Below are positions 1-9,135 of a stretch of 64,000 nucleotides of DNA, piece after piece (position 1 is the first letter of the stretch; the number at the start of each line of letters is the position of its first letter). Both the position numbers and the translations under genes were made by a program. Origin of the DNA: Archangium lansingense (GTDB lineage: Bacteria > Myxococcota > Myxococcia > Myxococcales > Myxococcaceae); NCBI RefSeq assembly GCF_026626635.1, contig NZ_JAPNKA010000001.1:7936001-8000000 (forward strand). The letters are read 5' to 3'. Below the pieces are notes generated by a model, which saw only the letters and a list, made by a program, of their open reading frames with translations, made no database searches and had not been told where the DNA came from.

Positions 1-258
1 CGGACCCCATAACAGGCGCTCGGTTACCGGGCGGCTAGTGACCCGCCGGAGCTATCCGAGCCGGATGATGCGGTGGTGGTTGGGCGGAACAGCGTGCCTG
101 ATGGCGACCCCCTCAAAGGAATCCGCCGCCCCCCGGTCGCCCAGGGCGTCGACTACGAGGAAACGGCGGCGTTGAAGATACGGCCCATGTCTCCCCGCGA
201 GAGGGACACGGGCCTTGGTGTTTCTGGCGCCCGGGAAGCCAAACTGGAAGATCAGCCG
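1..258. other. Left-edge stretch without a supported gene
   Basis: I see no convincing coding region here. Short open frames exist on both strands but none has a ribosome binding site together with a recognisable protein. A weak GGCGG/CCGCC inverted repeat lies near positions 28-48. The stretch may hold the remains of a gene that continues outside the window. Confidence 0.4.
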
Positions 259-290
259 GGGCCGCGGCGAAGGACGTCTCGCCGCGGCCC
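259..290 (-). terminator. Terminator-like hairpin after the ELWxxDGT gene
   Basis: A perfect 12-bp GC-rich stem (GGGCCGCGGCGA pairing with TCGCCGCGGCCC) closes an 8-nt loop. It lies 27 bp past the stop codon of the minus-strand gene that ends at 318. There is no clear U-tract, which is common for terminator-like hairpins in high-GC bacteria. Its place directly after a stop codon supports transcription termination. Confidence 0.6.
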
Positions 291-317
291 TCACTTGCCT
301 GGAAATGACGCCGGCGA

Positions 318-2273
318 CTACCGGCGCTTCACCTTCACCTCGAAGTCACAGGTAGCGCAGTTGCCCGCCGCATCGGTCGCCTTCACCCGGACCTGCGTCG
401 TCCCGAGCCGGAAGGTGGACCCGGACGGGTGGCTGTAGCGCACCCACGGCGAGGACACCGCGTCCGTCGCCTCCGCGGCCGGATACTCCACCACCACGTG
501 CTTGCCGTCCTTCAACCACACCGTCCGGTCCTTCGGGCACTTGAGACGGGGCGGCCGGGTGTCCTCCACCTTCACCTTGAAGGTGCAGCTCGCGCTGTTG
601 CCGCCCACGTCCGTCGCGGTAGCCGTCACCCGCGTGGTGCCGAGCGAGAAGGTACTGCCGGGCTCGTGGCTGTAGCGGATGGCGGGGCAGCGGGTGGTGT
701 CGTCCTCGGCCCGCGCGGGAGGGAAACGCACGGAGGCGCCATACGCATCCGTCGCCTCCTTCACCACGTGGTCCGGGCAAGAGATGCGGGGCGCGCGCGA
801 GTCAGACAGCGCCGAGCGCGAGAGGCTCCACGGCTCCACACCATGGACACCGTCATCGGCGGTGAAGAGGACGTGGCCTCCACTCTCGATGAAGCTCCCC
901 GGGAAGGAGCCCTCCGGCCCGGAACGGATGTCCTGCAGCAGGAAGGTACCCACCTCCGTCCCGTCGCTGCGCCACAACTCCACGCCGCTGACTCCATCAT
1001 CCGCGCCGAACAGGAGCCGCCCGCCCACCGCGAAGAACTCCGGAAAGAAGGGGATGCCACTCGCCGGTCCCGGGTTGATGTCCCGGACGAGCTCCGTGCC
1101 CTCCGCCGTACCGTCGCTGCGCCACAGCTCCCCGCCGGAGACCCCATCGTTGGCGTCGAAGAAGGCCGTGCGGCCGATGGTGGCGATGTTCCCCGCGACA
1201 CCACTCGCCGGTCCCGGATTGAGATCCACGACGAGCCGCGTACCCGCTGGCGTCCCGTCCGTCACCCACAGCTCGCGGCCGTTGATGCCATCGTCAGCGT
1301 GGAAGTAGGCCCGTCCGCCGGAGGCGGGAAAGGGCCCGAAGGGGAACGAGCTGCCTGGCCCGGACCGGATGTCCGCGAGGAGCATCGTCCCCTCCTCCGT
1401 CCCGTCCGTCACCCACAGCTCATTGCCGTGGGCGGCATCCGTGGCGATGAAGACGATGCCTCCCCGCACGGGCGTGAAGCCGATGGCGCTCGAGCCCTCC
1501 GAGCCGGGATTGATGTCCTTCAGCAGCCGGGTCCTCCGGGGAGTCCCGTCGCTGACCCATGGCTCGCCCCCGTGGATGCCGTCATCGGCGTTGAAGAAGA
1601 GCGTCCCGCCCACCCGCACGGGACCGAAAGGGGCGCCCGAGCTCTCCGGGCCGGCCTTGATGTCCTTGACGAGGAAGGTGTCCTCCGCCGTGCCGTCGCT
1701 CACCCACGGCTCGTCCCCGTGAACGCCGTCATTGGCCCGGAAGAAGAGCTTCCCGCCTCCCGCGGAGATGAGGAACGACGGAAAGGAGCTCCCCGGACCC
1801 GGGTTGATGTCCTTGACGAGCCGGGTGCCCTCTTCCGTCCCATCGCTCGTCCACAGCTCGGCGCCGATGAGCCCATCCGTGGCCGGGAAGAAGAAGTCTC
1901 CGCCGACCACGGTGGAGTTGAAATCAACGTCGGTGACGAGGAACGAGGATCCCGGGCCGGGGTTGATGTCCTTCAGCAGCCGGGTTCCCCCGGGAGTGCC
2001 ATCACTCACCCACGGCTCGAAACCAAACTCCTCGTTGCGGGCCTCGAAGAAGAACGTGCCGCCCCTCTCGGACGGAATGCTGAGCTCCGAGCCGCCCGGC
2101 CCCGGTTGAATGTCCCGGAGCAGGACTGCGGGCGGACCATCCGGCCGCGGACAATGGGGCCCCCGCCACTCCATTCCAGAGCCACCGGGTGGGCCCTCCA
2201 CCGTCAGCGGTGCCTCATTGGAGGCAAGAGAGACCATGGGCAATAGCAGCAACGCCGGCCAACAAGACTTCAT
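318..2273 (-). CDS. Secreted ELWxxDGT-repeat protein with two C-terminal HYR domains
   Basis: This 651-residue protein starts with a signal peptide (MKSCWPALLLLPMVSLAS), so it is exported. The body holds eight complete ELWxxDGT repeats, each about 48-50 residues (E-L/P-W-x-S/T-DGT followed by a DINPGPxSS-like turn), an arrangement expected to form a beta-propeller-like fold. Residues of roughly 480-650 carry two HYR (hyalin-type, Ig-like) domains, each with paired cysteines and a YSH-GSTF-LGTT core. The ATG at 2273 was chosen over longer versions because GGAGGGG lies 9 nt upstream and the signal peptide follows directly. Both repeat types are typical of myxobacterial surface or matrix proteins. 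The ligand is unknown. It appears monocistronic and ends at a strong hairpin. Confidence 0.85.
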   Translation of the reverse strand: MKSCWPALLLLPMVSLASNEAPLTVEGPPGGSGMEWRGPHCPRPDGPPAVLLRDIQPGPGGSELSIPSERGGTFFFEARNEEFGFEPWVSDGTPGGTRLLKDINPGPGSSFLVTDVDFNSTVVGGDFFFPATDGLIGAELWTSDGTEEGTRLVKDINPGPGSSFPSFLISAGGGKLFFRANDGVHGDEPWVSDGTAEDTFLVKDIKAGPESSGAPFGPVRVGGTLFFNADDGIHGGEPWVSDGTPRRTRLLKDINPGSEGSSAIGFTPVRGGIVFIATDAAHGNELWVTDGTEEGTMLLADIRSGPGSSFPFGPFPASGGRAYFHADDGINGRELWVTDGTPAGTRLVVDLNPGPASGVAGNIATIGRTAFFDANDGVSGGELWRSDGTAEGTELVRDINPGPASGIPFFPEFFAVGGRLLFGADDGVSGVELWRSDGTEVGTFLLQDIRSGPEGSFPGSFIESGGHVLFTADDGVHGVEPWSLSRSALSDSRAPRISCPDHVVKEATDAYGASVRFPPARAEDDTTRCPAIRYSHEPGSTFSLGTTRVTATATDVGGNSASCTFKVKVEDTRPPRLKCPKDRTVWLKDGKHVVVEYPAAEATDAVSSPWVRYSHPSGSTFRLGTTQVRVKATDAAGNCATCDFEVKVKRR

Positions 2274-2543
2274 CACCACATCCCCCCTCCGCGCGGCTCG
2301 ATGCCACGCGTGGCGGGGAATCTGGGGGCCCGGCCCTGACCCGCCCATCACCCAGAAGCCCTGTGTGCCACCCGGAGCGCCTGTGCCCCCCTCGCTCTCG
2401 GGCACGTGAGCGTTCATCCGAAGCCAACGCCCCCTGACCACGGGACAATCGGGCCTCGCACCGCGCTGTGTTCCAGGCACACCCTGTGCAGAGCTCGTGG
2501 TTGAGTTGCTTGAACACGGCCACGCGGGCGAGCGCCCGCAGCC

Positions 2544-3893
2544 TCAGGCCGCCGAGGCGAGCTCCGCCACCACCGGCAGCGTCAACACGAAGCGAGCACC
2601 CCCCTCGGAGCGATTCTCGCCGGTGAGCGTGCCCCCAGCCCGACGGACGTACTCGCGACACAGGGCGAGCCCCAGTCCCGTCCCCTTCCCCGGCGGCTTG
2701 GTGGTGAAGAAGGGCTCGAAGAGCCGCGATGCCACCTCCGGAGGAATCCCGGAGCCGTTGTCCTCCACCTCCAACCGCACTGCGCCATCCGCCCGCCCCA
2801 CCCTCACCACGATGTGGGCCCGACGCGCGGGCACCGCCATCTCCACCGCGTCCGCCGCGTTGAGCAGCAGGTTCACCAGCACCTGAACCAACTGCCGCTG
2901 CCCCAGCCGCACCGGCGGCATCCCAGAGGGAACCTCCGACGACAGCTCCCCCAGGCTGCGCAGGCGCACCGAGGCCAGCCGCTTCGCCTCACGAACCGCG
3001 TCCTCCACCAGCCCCTGCTCTGCCTTGTCCCTGTCCTCCTCGCGTGAGAAGCGCCGCAGGTCCGCGACAATCTGCTGGATGCGCAGCACGCCTTGCCGCG
3101 TCTCGGAGAGCACCTCCCGCAACTCCGCCCGGTCCAGTGGCTCACCCTCGCGCAACAACTCCTGCTCGATAAAGCCCAGGTTGGACTTCACGAAGGCCAG
3201 CGGGTTGTTCACCTCGTGCGCCACCCCGGCCGCCAGCTGTCCCACCAGCACCAGCCGCTCCACCTCCGCGCGCTCGCGCTCGGCACGCACCCGGCGGCGC
3301 TCGCTCTCCGCGAGCTGCTCCAATGCGTCCAACCGCTCCTGCTGCGCCACCAACCGCTCCTGCTGCGCCGACTTCTCCGCCTCCCGCATGCGCTGGTACG
3401 TCTGCGCTCCGAGGACGCCCACCACGCTGAGCATGCTGAAGCACAAGAGCTGCAGCAGCATCTTCCCCGGCGCCATGCCCGCCATCACATCCAGCACCAT
3501 CACCGCCACCAGCATCGCTCCGCTGGCCACGACTGTCGGCAGCCGGGTGTCTGGAGAGAACGTGGCGAGGGTGAGGGGCAGCGCGGCGAGCATCGGGAAA
3601 TAGGGGCTGTCCGGCCCTCCGGTCAGGTGGATGAGCACCAACCCCGCCACGAGGCTGACGAGTCCCGTCCAGACCCCGGAGCTCCTCAGAGGAATCCGCC
3701 CCGCGCCCACCAGCCACCCGAGCACCACGAACGTCGCGCTCCACCCGAGCTGCACCAGCAGCACTCCCCAGTGGACGGAGCCTACGACCGCGTACTGGAC
3801 GACGGCCCACCCAGCGAGGATGGCCGCGCAAACGAGCTGGTTCTTGCGCTTCACCCGAAGCAGGGCGGGTGGCCCTGAGGAGTCGGCCGTCAT
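2544..3893 (-). CDS. Membrane-bound sensor histidine kinase
   Basis: This 449-residue protein has an N-terminal region of about five or six hydrophobic helices (residues 15-180), a charged coiled linker rich in Q, E and R (185-220), a HisKA domain and a HATPase_c domain. The phospho-acceptor is His226 in HEVNNPL. The N-box (NLLLNAADAV), G1 (DNGSGI), F (FEPFF) and G2 (GKGTGLGLAL) boxes are intact, so it should be an active NtrB-like kinase. No response regulator is adjacent, so the partner is orphan or distant. The ATG at 3893 starts the hydrophobic domain after a short basic segment. No Shine-Dalgarno is visible, but a TACAAT hexamer lies 9 nt upstream, compatible with a leaderless transcript. 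Confidence 0.88.
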   Translation of the reverse strand: MTADSSGPPALLRVKRKNQLVCAAILAGWAVVQYAVVGSVHWGVLLVQLGWSATFVVLGWLVGAGRIPLRSSGVWTGLVSLVAGLVLIHLTGGPDSPYFPMLAALPLTLATFSPDTRLPTVVASGAMLVAVMVLDVMAGMAPGKMLLQLLCFSMLSVVGVLGAQTYQRMREAEKSAQQERLVAQQERLDALEQLAESERRRVRAERERAEVERLVLVGQLAAGVAHEVNNPLAFVKSNLGFIEQELLREGEPLDRAELREVLSETRQGVLRIQQIVADLRRFSREEDRDKAEQGLVEDAVREAKRLASVRLRSLGELSSEVPSGMPPVRLGQRQLVQVLVNLLLNAADAVEMAVPARRAHIVVRVGRADGAVRLEVEDNGSGIPPEVASRLFEPFFTTKPPGKGTGLGLALCREYVRRAGGTLTGENRSEGGARFVLTLPVVAELASAA

Positions 3894-3995
3894 CGAATGG
3901 TGATTGTAACATTCCAACAACGTCAACCCTACGAGGCGCGGCTCCGGGACGGACTCGTATTGGACAGCCGATGTAGGGAAGACAGGCTGCAAAGT

Positions 3996-4028
3996 CGCGC
4001 CCGCCCCCGGGGAGGCAGGGCGGGCGCG
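3996..4028 (-). terminator. Terminator-like hairpin after the P450 gene
   Basis: A perfect 11-bp stem (CGCGCCCGCCC with GGGCGGGCGCG) lies 7 bp past the stop codon of the cytochrome P450 gene and upstream of the histidine kinase start. On the minus strand it is followed by ACTTTGC, a very weak U-run. It probably separates the two transcription units. Confidence 0.6.
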
Positions 4029-4034
4029 CCGCGC

Positions 4035-5261
4035 TTACAGCTCCACGGGGAGCGCGCGCAGCTCCCGGTTGAGCGGGGGCCGCGGCTCCCACGTGGGCTG
4101 GGTGCCCTTCGCGGGCCGCACATTCGGGAAGCGGCGCAGCAGCGTCTCGAAGAAGACATGGGCCTCCAGCCGCGCCAGCGCCGCGCCCAAGCAGTAGAAC
4201 GAGCCGAACCCGAACGCCACGTGCTTGCTCGCCTTGCGGGTGATGTCGAACCGATCCGGCTCGGGGAACACCGCCGGGTCCCGGTTCGCCGCCGCGAGCG
4301 CCAGGTACACCATCTGGAACTGCTGCATCGCCTGTCCGGCGAGCTCCACCGGCGCGACGGTCAGCCGGGTGATGAAGCCCACCACGTCGCCGAAGCGCAG
4401 CATCTCCTCCACCGCCTGAGGGATGAGCGAGGCGTCCTCGCGCAGCTTGGCGAACTGCTCCGGGTGATCGAACAGGAGCACCATGCCCCGGCTGATGAGC
4501 CGCGCGGTCGTCTCGTGGCCGGCGAACAGCAGCAGCACGCAGTTGGAGAGGATCTCCTCCTCGCTCACGAGCCCCTCGGCCTGGGCGCGCATGAAGACCT
4601 CGAGGATGTTCTCGCTCGGGGCGCGGCGATGCTGAGCGAGCACGTCGCGCATGTAGTTCATCATCTCCATCACGCTCTTCTGGCTCTGCAGCAGCTGCTG
4701 CACGTCGAAGGCGCTGAAGATGGCCGTCAGATCCCTCGACCAGCGCTGGAGCATGTACTCGTCAGTGAGGGGCACCCCGAGCATCTCGGCGATGACGCTC
4801 GAGGGCAGCGGAATGGCGAGGTCCTGCACCAGATCGATGGAGCCGCCCTTGGCCACGGCGGCGTCGAGCAGCGTGTCGGTGATGGTCTGAATCCGCGGGC
4901 GGAGGTTCTCCACGGTGCGCGGGGTGAAGTAGCGCTTGAGCAGCGATTGGAAGCGGAGGTGGCCCTCGTTGGTGGTGTGCCCCATCCACATGTTGACGGC
5001 GTCGCGTAGCGGCATGAGCGCCTTCCGGGCGTCCTCGGGAAGACGCTCGAACTGCCCCGTCATCGGTCCCGCGACCATGCGGGAATCCCTCAGCGCGTTG
5101 GAGATGTCGGCATGGCGGGTGAGCACCCAGCCCTGGAGCTGCGGGCTCCAATGGATGGGCTCCTGAGTGCGAAGCCGATGGTAGAGCGGCTGCGCATTCT
5201 GGGCGGCCTCGAGGCTGACAAGGTCGAACGCGAGGGGTTGGGAACTCACTGCCTGGCTCAT
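4035..5261 (-). CDS. Cytochrome P450 monooxygenase
   Basis: This 408-residue soluble bacterial P450 has all core motifs. The I-helix oxygen-activation motif AGHETT ends at Thr252, the K-helix has EEMLR, and the heme-ligand loop FGFGSFYCLG places the proximal cysteine at Cys357. The heme loop is unusual in having F and S where most family members have H/R and P/H. Length and motifs fit class I P450s that receive electrons from a ferredoxin, but no redox partner is nearby. The start at 5261 follows GGAG with a 6-nt spacer; the frame stays open upstream but shows no protein-like sequence. It could belong to secondary metabolism or lipid hydroxylation. The substrate cannot be read from the sequence. 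Confidence 0.92.
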   Translation of the reverse strand: MSQAVSSQPLAFDLVSLEAAQNAQPLYHRLRTQEPIHWSPQLQGWVLTRHADISNALRDSRMVAGPMTGQFERLPEDARKALMPLRDAVNMWMGHTTNEGHLRFQSLLKRYFTPRTVENLRPRIQTITDTLLDAAVAKGGSIDLVQDLAIPLPSSVIAEMLGVPLTDEYMLQRWSRDLTAIFSAFDVQQLLQSQKSVMEMMNYMRDVLAQHRRAPSENILEVFMRAQAEGLVSEEEILSNCVLLLFAGHETTARLISRGMVLLFDHPEQFAKLREDASLIPQAVEEMLRFGDVVGFITRLTVAPVELAGQAMQQFQMVYLALAAANRDPAVFPEPDRFDITRKASKHVAFGFGSFYCLGAALARLEAHVFFETLLRRFPNVRPAKGTQPTWEPRPPLNRELRALPVEL

Positions 5262-5341
5262 GAAGATCTCCAGATGAGGCGGAAGAGGAAGACCGCGCAT
5301 CCGCAGGTTTATCATGGGGCGGTGCGCGATCGGCTGCTTCC

Positions 5342-6799
5342 TCACTGCACGGAGAAGAAGGCTGGCACGGCGGCGCCGCTCGCGTTGGAGGCGCGAACCA
5401 CGGCGCGCAGTCGGGTGGTGCCGATCGAACCGCTGCCCACGGCGCCGGGGTGGACGTAGCTGTAGCCAACCTCGGACGAGAAGACGGTGCTGCACCCTGC
5501 ACCGTTATCGGCGTAGGTGAGGTTGCCGCCACCCATGCGCACCCAGTACCCCACCCCGCCCGAGCCCATCGTCCAGCGGTAGTAGTCGACGTGGGCCGAG
5601 TGTCCGGTCACACAGGTGGAGGCACCCGCCGAGAGCGTGTGGCCACCGGCTACGTTGGGGAGCTCGATCTCCGCGATGAAGCGCTTGCAGGTCCCGGCAG
5701 AGACGTAGTCCGTACCACCGGAGTTGGCCGACCAGGTGGTGGCGGAGGTGACGGTGGGCGCGTTGTCGGCGTCGTCGATGAGGCAGTCGAACACGGACTT
5801 GGCGGCGTTGGCGACCGTGTCACGCCGCGAGGTGTCGGAGAGGATGATCGTGCTGTCCTGCTCCAACTGCACGCCGCGGAAATCGACGCTCATGGCGTTG
5901 ACGAAGTTGTCATCGTCGCTGCCGTCGAAGCAGACGCCGGACTTCCAGTGGACGCGCAAGCTGGGGTCGTTGAGCGCCTCACGGATGATCTCCGCCACAC
6001 CCTGGCGGAAGGGAAGCTCGATGCCTCCGCCCACCTTGACCTCGCTGGTGGTGCAGCTCGTCTCACCGTGGAAGGAGACAGCGTATGGAATCCGGTTGGT
6101 GAGGAACGAACCCAGGCCGGGGAAGCTCGCACCGCTCAGCTCGGTGGCGGTGATGTGGTAGCGACTGAGAGAGCCCCGCTGGTTGTTGTTGATGGCCGCG
6201 GCCCAGATGGCGTTGCGCTGCGTGTCGGCGGTGTGGATGAGTGCGCCCTGCTCGAAGGTGCCCTTCTCGAAGGGGTGCGGCACGGTGTAGGCCACGACGG
6301 AGCCTGATGGGCGCTGGGTGTACTCCATCACCTTGCCGGACGAGTTGGTGTTGGCCTCGTTGAGCGAGCTGGCGGACTCGGCGATCGCGGGGGCACTGCC
6401 CGCGACATACTCGTTGGCCACCTGGACGACGGAGCCGGTCTCGGTGGCGGCGTCGCCGGAAAGCTTCACCCGGTTGTCGAACCCCGTCTGGCTCATCTCG
6501 AAGTCGCCCGAGGCGCTGGCGGTGGTCTCGACGGTGCAGAGACCGCGCAGGGCGGTGCCGCGTCGGATGAGGAGCTGCCGGTTGGGCTGGAAATCCGCCA
6601 GGAGGCTTTGCGGCACGCGGCAACGCTCCCCGGAGGAGATGTTGGTGTTGACCTTGAACTTCTGGTTGTCGAGCACGAGTGAGCTGCGGGTGACGCCCAC
6701 GGGGCCGGGCATGGAGTCCGCGACGAGCTCGGGGCCGCAACCCGCTGTCATCATCATCAGGGGGGTCAGGGTTCCCAGCAGTCGTGACGAGCGCTTCAT
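5342..6799 (-). CDS. Lipoprotein, putative poly-gamma-glutamate hydrolase family
   Basis: This 485-residue protein has a lipoprotein signal (lipobox TAGC at about residue 20). Residues 165-330 resemble the PghP-type poly-gamma-glutamate hydrolases: VPHPFEKGTFEQG matches the family's PHGG-IEPGTSE motif, followed by YHITAT, a second histidine in VSFHG and a VGGG segment. His175, Glu183 and His244 are the likely zinc ligands. The C-terminal about 130 residues form a separate, probably beta-rich domain with four cysteines. The assignment rests on motif order recalled from the family, not on a search. The ATG at 6799 follows GGAGAG, which is buried in a predicted 5'-UTR hairpin. It may cut gamma-linked glutamate polymers outside the cell. 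Confidence 0.55.
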   Translation of the reverse strand: MKRSSRLLGTLTPLMMMTAGCGPELVADSMPGPVGVTRSSLVLDNQKFKVNTNISSGERCRVPQSLLADFQPNRQLLIRRGTALRGLCTVETTASASGDFEMSQTGFDNRVKLSGDAATETGSVVQVANEYVAGSAPAIAESASSLNEANTNSSGKVMEYTQRPSGSVVAYTVPHPFEKGTFEQGALIHTADTQRNAIWAAAINNNQRGSLSRYHITATELSGASFPGLGSFLTNRIPYAVSFHGETSCTTSEVKVGGGIELPFRQGVAEIIREALNDPSLRVHWKSGVCFDGSDDDNFVNAMSVDFRGVQLEQDSTIILSDTSRRDTVANAAKSVFDCLIDDADNAPTVTSATTWSANSGGTDYVSAGTCKRFIAEIELPNVAGGHTLSAGASTCVTGHSAHVDYYRWTMGSGGVGYWVRMGGGNLTYADNGAGCSTVFSSEVGYSYVHPGAVGSGSIGTTRLRAVVRASNASGAAVPAFFSVQ

Positions 6800-6863
6800 G
6801 GTGTTCTCTCCTCGGATTGGATGCGCGGTGGCTGTTGGCCAGCCAGGATGATCCGAGGAGAGA
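6800..6863 (-). promoter_or_regulatory. 5'-UTR hairpin covering the RBS of the putative PGA-hydrolase gene
   Basis: A perfect 13-bp inverted repeat (TCTCTCCTCGGAT at 6805-6817 and ATCCGAGGAGAGA at 6851-6863) encloses 33 nt, which can fold into an inner UGGCU/AGCCA stem. In the mRNA the 3' arm contains the GGAGAG Shine-Dalgarno, so the fold would hide the ribosome binding site. A related hairpin precedes the small lipoprotein gene at 9327. Confidence 0.6.
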
Positions 6864-6918
6864 GCAACGGGCATGCCGAGCCCATCCGTGCAGTGACGCT
6901 GCGTCTGTTACACGAGGA

Positions 6919-6997
6919 CACGTGCCGGAGAGCAGGAATGGCACGGTGAGGTGTGCCACGTGCGAACGCGTGGCACAGCGAGGTGTGCCACGTGCGA
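6919..6997. repeat. Three CACGTG boxes and an 18-bp direct repeat
   Basis: CACGTG occurs at 6919-6924, 6957-6962 and 6989-6994. The last two lie in identical 18-bp copies (6948-6965 and 6980-6997) spaced 32 bp apart, about three helical turns. An 8-bp hairpin (GTGCCACG/CGTGGCAC, 6953-6976) overlaps. They lie upstream of the PGA-hydrolase-like gene and past the stop of the next gene, so they may be operators. Confidence 0.45.
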
Positions 6998-7034
6998 GCG
7001 AGAGGCACAATCGCTCCTCCTCCACGCGTTGCGG

Positions 7035-9119
7035 CTACAGCCGGGTCAGCGAGAAGTCATCCACCTGGATGAATGAGTCGGAACCGGGGGCCCAGAAGCC
7101 GGCGAACACGCTCACGCTCGTGTTGGAGCCGGAGTTGAACGTGACCGTCTTGGCCGTGTAGTCGGGCAGGTAGCCGTAGTTGAGCTCGTTGATGATGACG
7201 CCCGGTACGGTGCAGACGCCGAAGTAGCCTCCGACAACGTTGGCGGAGCTGCGGATCCAAGCCGTCAGGACATAGTTCGTGTTCGGAGTGACCTGCACAT
7301 CCTGCTTGAGGGCGTTCCAGTTGCGCGAAGAGGTGCGGATCCACCCGTTGTTCGCGCCGCTGTGCGAGAACCCCAGTCCCCGATCGATGCCCTTGGCGTC
7401 GGTCCCCTGCACGTACCAGGGATAGGACACCGCGTTGCTGGTCTGGTTCTCGAACCCTGGATCCTGGAGGAGTCCGGACGTGACGGGGTTCGCGTAGTAG
7501 ACGGACAGCTCTCCGATGGACGTGAAGTAAGCGCTACCGCCCGGAGTGCCGATGATGCGCACGCCATCACCCCAGGTGTCGTTGAACGTGAACGTGTACG
7601 TCCTGTTCGCTCCCGCGGCGGAGGTGAGCGGGTAGTAAGGGGAGCTCCGCAGGTTGGAGACATTGATCCACTGGCCGTTCTGCCTCACCTGCACCCAGAG
7701 ATTCCCGCTGAACCAGCCGCCGTCGGTGAACATGCCACCGGTCGTGTAGTTGACCTTGTTCAGGTGGTAGTTGCGCGGCCACGTATACCCCCACCAATCG
7801 AGGGTCTTGTTCTCCTGATCCCAGCTGTCCTCGTTGTCGTTGAGATAGCCGTTGTTCAAAGAGGACAGATTGCCGAAGTGTGCCGACTTCTCGATGGCCC
7901 GAGTCCCATTGGCGGGGATGGCCAGGTTGACCGTGTCGCCCCGGACGTTGGAGGGTGTCGTCGCTACCCGAGGCTCCACCACCAGCTTGCGCAGCGAGAA
8001 GTTGTAGTTGGCGAGTCCGCCCATGAAGGTGTTGGACTGCACGTACATCGTCTTGCCGTCGGTGCTGATGAACTTGGAGGGAATCGTCGCGGAGTAACCG
8101 CCGTTCTTCGTGTCCGACCAGGGGTAGCCGCCGTAGTCCTTGCTCAGGAACTTCTTCCACGGGCCCCACGGAGCAGGCGCCTCGTAGAACTCGAACGTGT
8201 ACTCGGTCCAGGACGTGTAGATGTAGCGGTTGAGCGCCTTGTTGTAGACGACCCCGCCCTGGGAGATCACCGACAGGTCTCTCGGCTGACCGGAAGGAGC
8301 CCGGGTGCTGACGTAGAGCCGCCGGTCATCCTGCAGCACGGGCTGGCGCAGGTTGATGTCCGTGCTCCAGGAGGCGTTCCCATTCAGATCGCCCGTGTAG
8401 AACTGCCAGGCCGCTCGGTTCTGGAGGCTCGTCTTGGGGACTCGCGCCAGGTACAGCTTCGTCGGATCCGGCACCGAGTTGTCGAAGGAGTCGCGCCAGT
8501 TGTGGTCGATTCCATACGCATACACATAGGAGTCGAACGTGTTCCAGGCGTTGTTCTTGCCGTAGTCCAGGAACATGATCGTCGTGAACACGTAGTTGCC
8601 GAACATCGGCGTGGACGTGTTCCAGGTCCAGGTCACGCCACGGTCCGTCGACTTCGCGATGGTCGCATTGGGCGCGTCGTTGAAGTCCCAGGAGAGATCC
8701 TGAACGGCCATGTACAGAGCGCCGTCAACGCACACCATGCCCGTCGGCTTGCGGTTGTACGGGCCCGCCTGCCAGATCTGGCCGATCTGCGTCGTCAGGG
8801 TCGAGCCCGTCAGGCTCCCGGGCATTCCCTGGACCCGGCTGACTGCAATGTCATACACAGGGTCCGGACGGGGCTCCACCATCGTGAAACCGCGTCCGTC
8901 TCCATTCGCCGCATACAGGTAGCCATCATCTGACCAGCACGACGGCCAGAGATCTCCATCCGACACCGTGCTCAACGAGTCCGCCGACTCGATGTGCACG
9001 GTGGAAAAGAACGAGCTGTCCGGGGGAACAACGGCCCGCGCCATCCCCGGCGGCAGCACCAGAAACAACCCCGCCACGGTCAGCCCGAGCGCCCTCATGC
9101 CTTCACGATTCGATGTCAT
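7035..9119 (-). CDS. Large secreted protein with C-terminal carbohydrate-binding-like domain
   Basis: This 694-residue protein has a signal peptide (hydrophobic residues about 9-27, then A-x-A). Residues 30-380 are rich in W, Y, G and D and contain beta-blade-like phrases (SDDGYLYAANGDG, YVQSNTF), resembling DUF4185/sialidase-like beta-propellers. Residues 390-540 look like a discoidin-type module with several aromatic residues. Residues 545-694 resemble CBM4/9-type jelly-roll carbohydrate-binding domains (LLQDPGFENQ start, QVDDFSLTRL end). No catalytic residues could be assigned. The ATG at 9119 was preferred to one two codons upstream because GAGG is then 9 nt away. It may be a glycan-binding or glycan-degrading enzyme used during predation. 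The function is not established. Confidence 0.7.
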   Translation of the reverse strand: MTSNREGMRALGLTVAGLFLVLPPGMARAVVPPDSSFFSTVHIESADSLSTVSDGDLWPSCWSDDGYLYAANGDGRGFTMVEPRPDPVYDIAVSRVQGMPGSLTGSTLTTQIGQIWQAGPYNRKPTGMVCVDGALYMAVQDLSWDFNDAPNATIAKSTDRGVTWTWNTSTPMFGNYVFTTIMFLDYGKNNAWNTFDSYVYAYGIDHNWRDSFDNSVPDPTKLYLARVPKTSLQNRAAWQFYTGDLNGNASWSTDINLRQPVLQDDRRLYVSTRAPSGQPRDLSVISQGGVVYNKALNRYIYTSWTEYTFEFYEAPAPWGPWKKFLSKDYGGYPWSDTKNGGYSATIPSKFISTDGKTMYVQSNTFMGGLANYNFSLRKLVVEPRVATTPSNVRGDTVNLAIPANGTRAIEKSAHFGNLSSLNNGYLNDNEDSWDQENKTLDWWGYTWPRNYHLNKVNYTTGGMFTDGGWFSGNLWVQVRQNGQWINVSNLRSSPYYPLTSAAGANRTYTFTFNDTWGDGVRIIGTPGGSAYFTSIGELSVYYANPVTSGLLQDPGFENQTSNAVSYPWYVQGTDAKGIDRGLGFSHSGANNGWIRTSSRNWNALKQDVQVTPNTNYVLTAWIRSSANVVGGYFGVCTVPGVIINELNYGYLPDYTAKTVTFNSGSNTSVSVFAGFWAPGSDSFIQVDDFSLTRL

Positions 9120-9135
9120 GTGCATTCGCCTCACT

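Noticed and set aside
52..438. Short overlapping frames on both strands at the left edge
   Set aside because: Neither encodes a recognisable protein; one runs through the terminator hairpin and into antisense of the ELWxxDGT gene.
429..2246. Plus-strand frame of 605 codons opposite the ELWxxDGT gene
   Set aside because: Repetitive only because it mirrors the repeats of the real gene; no ribosome binding site and no recognisable domain.
318..2273. Regularly spaced repeats that could suggest a CRISPR-like array
   Set aside because: The periodicity of about 145-150 bp reflects the ELWxxDGT protein repeats in frame; no short identical repeats with unique spacers exist here or elsewhere in the window.
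6800..6900. Possible c-di-GMP (GEMM) riboswitch in the lipoprotein leader
   Set aside because: The conserved GEMM core sequences are not present; the leader shows only an RBS-sequestering hairpin.
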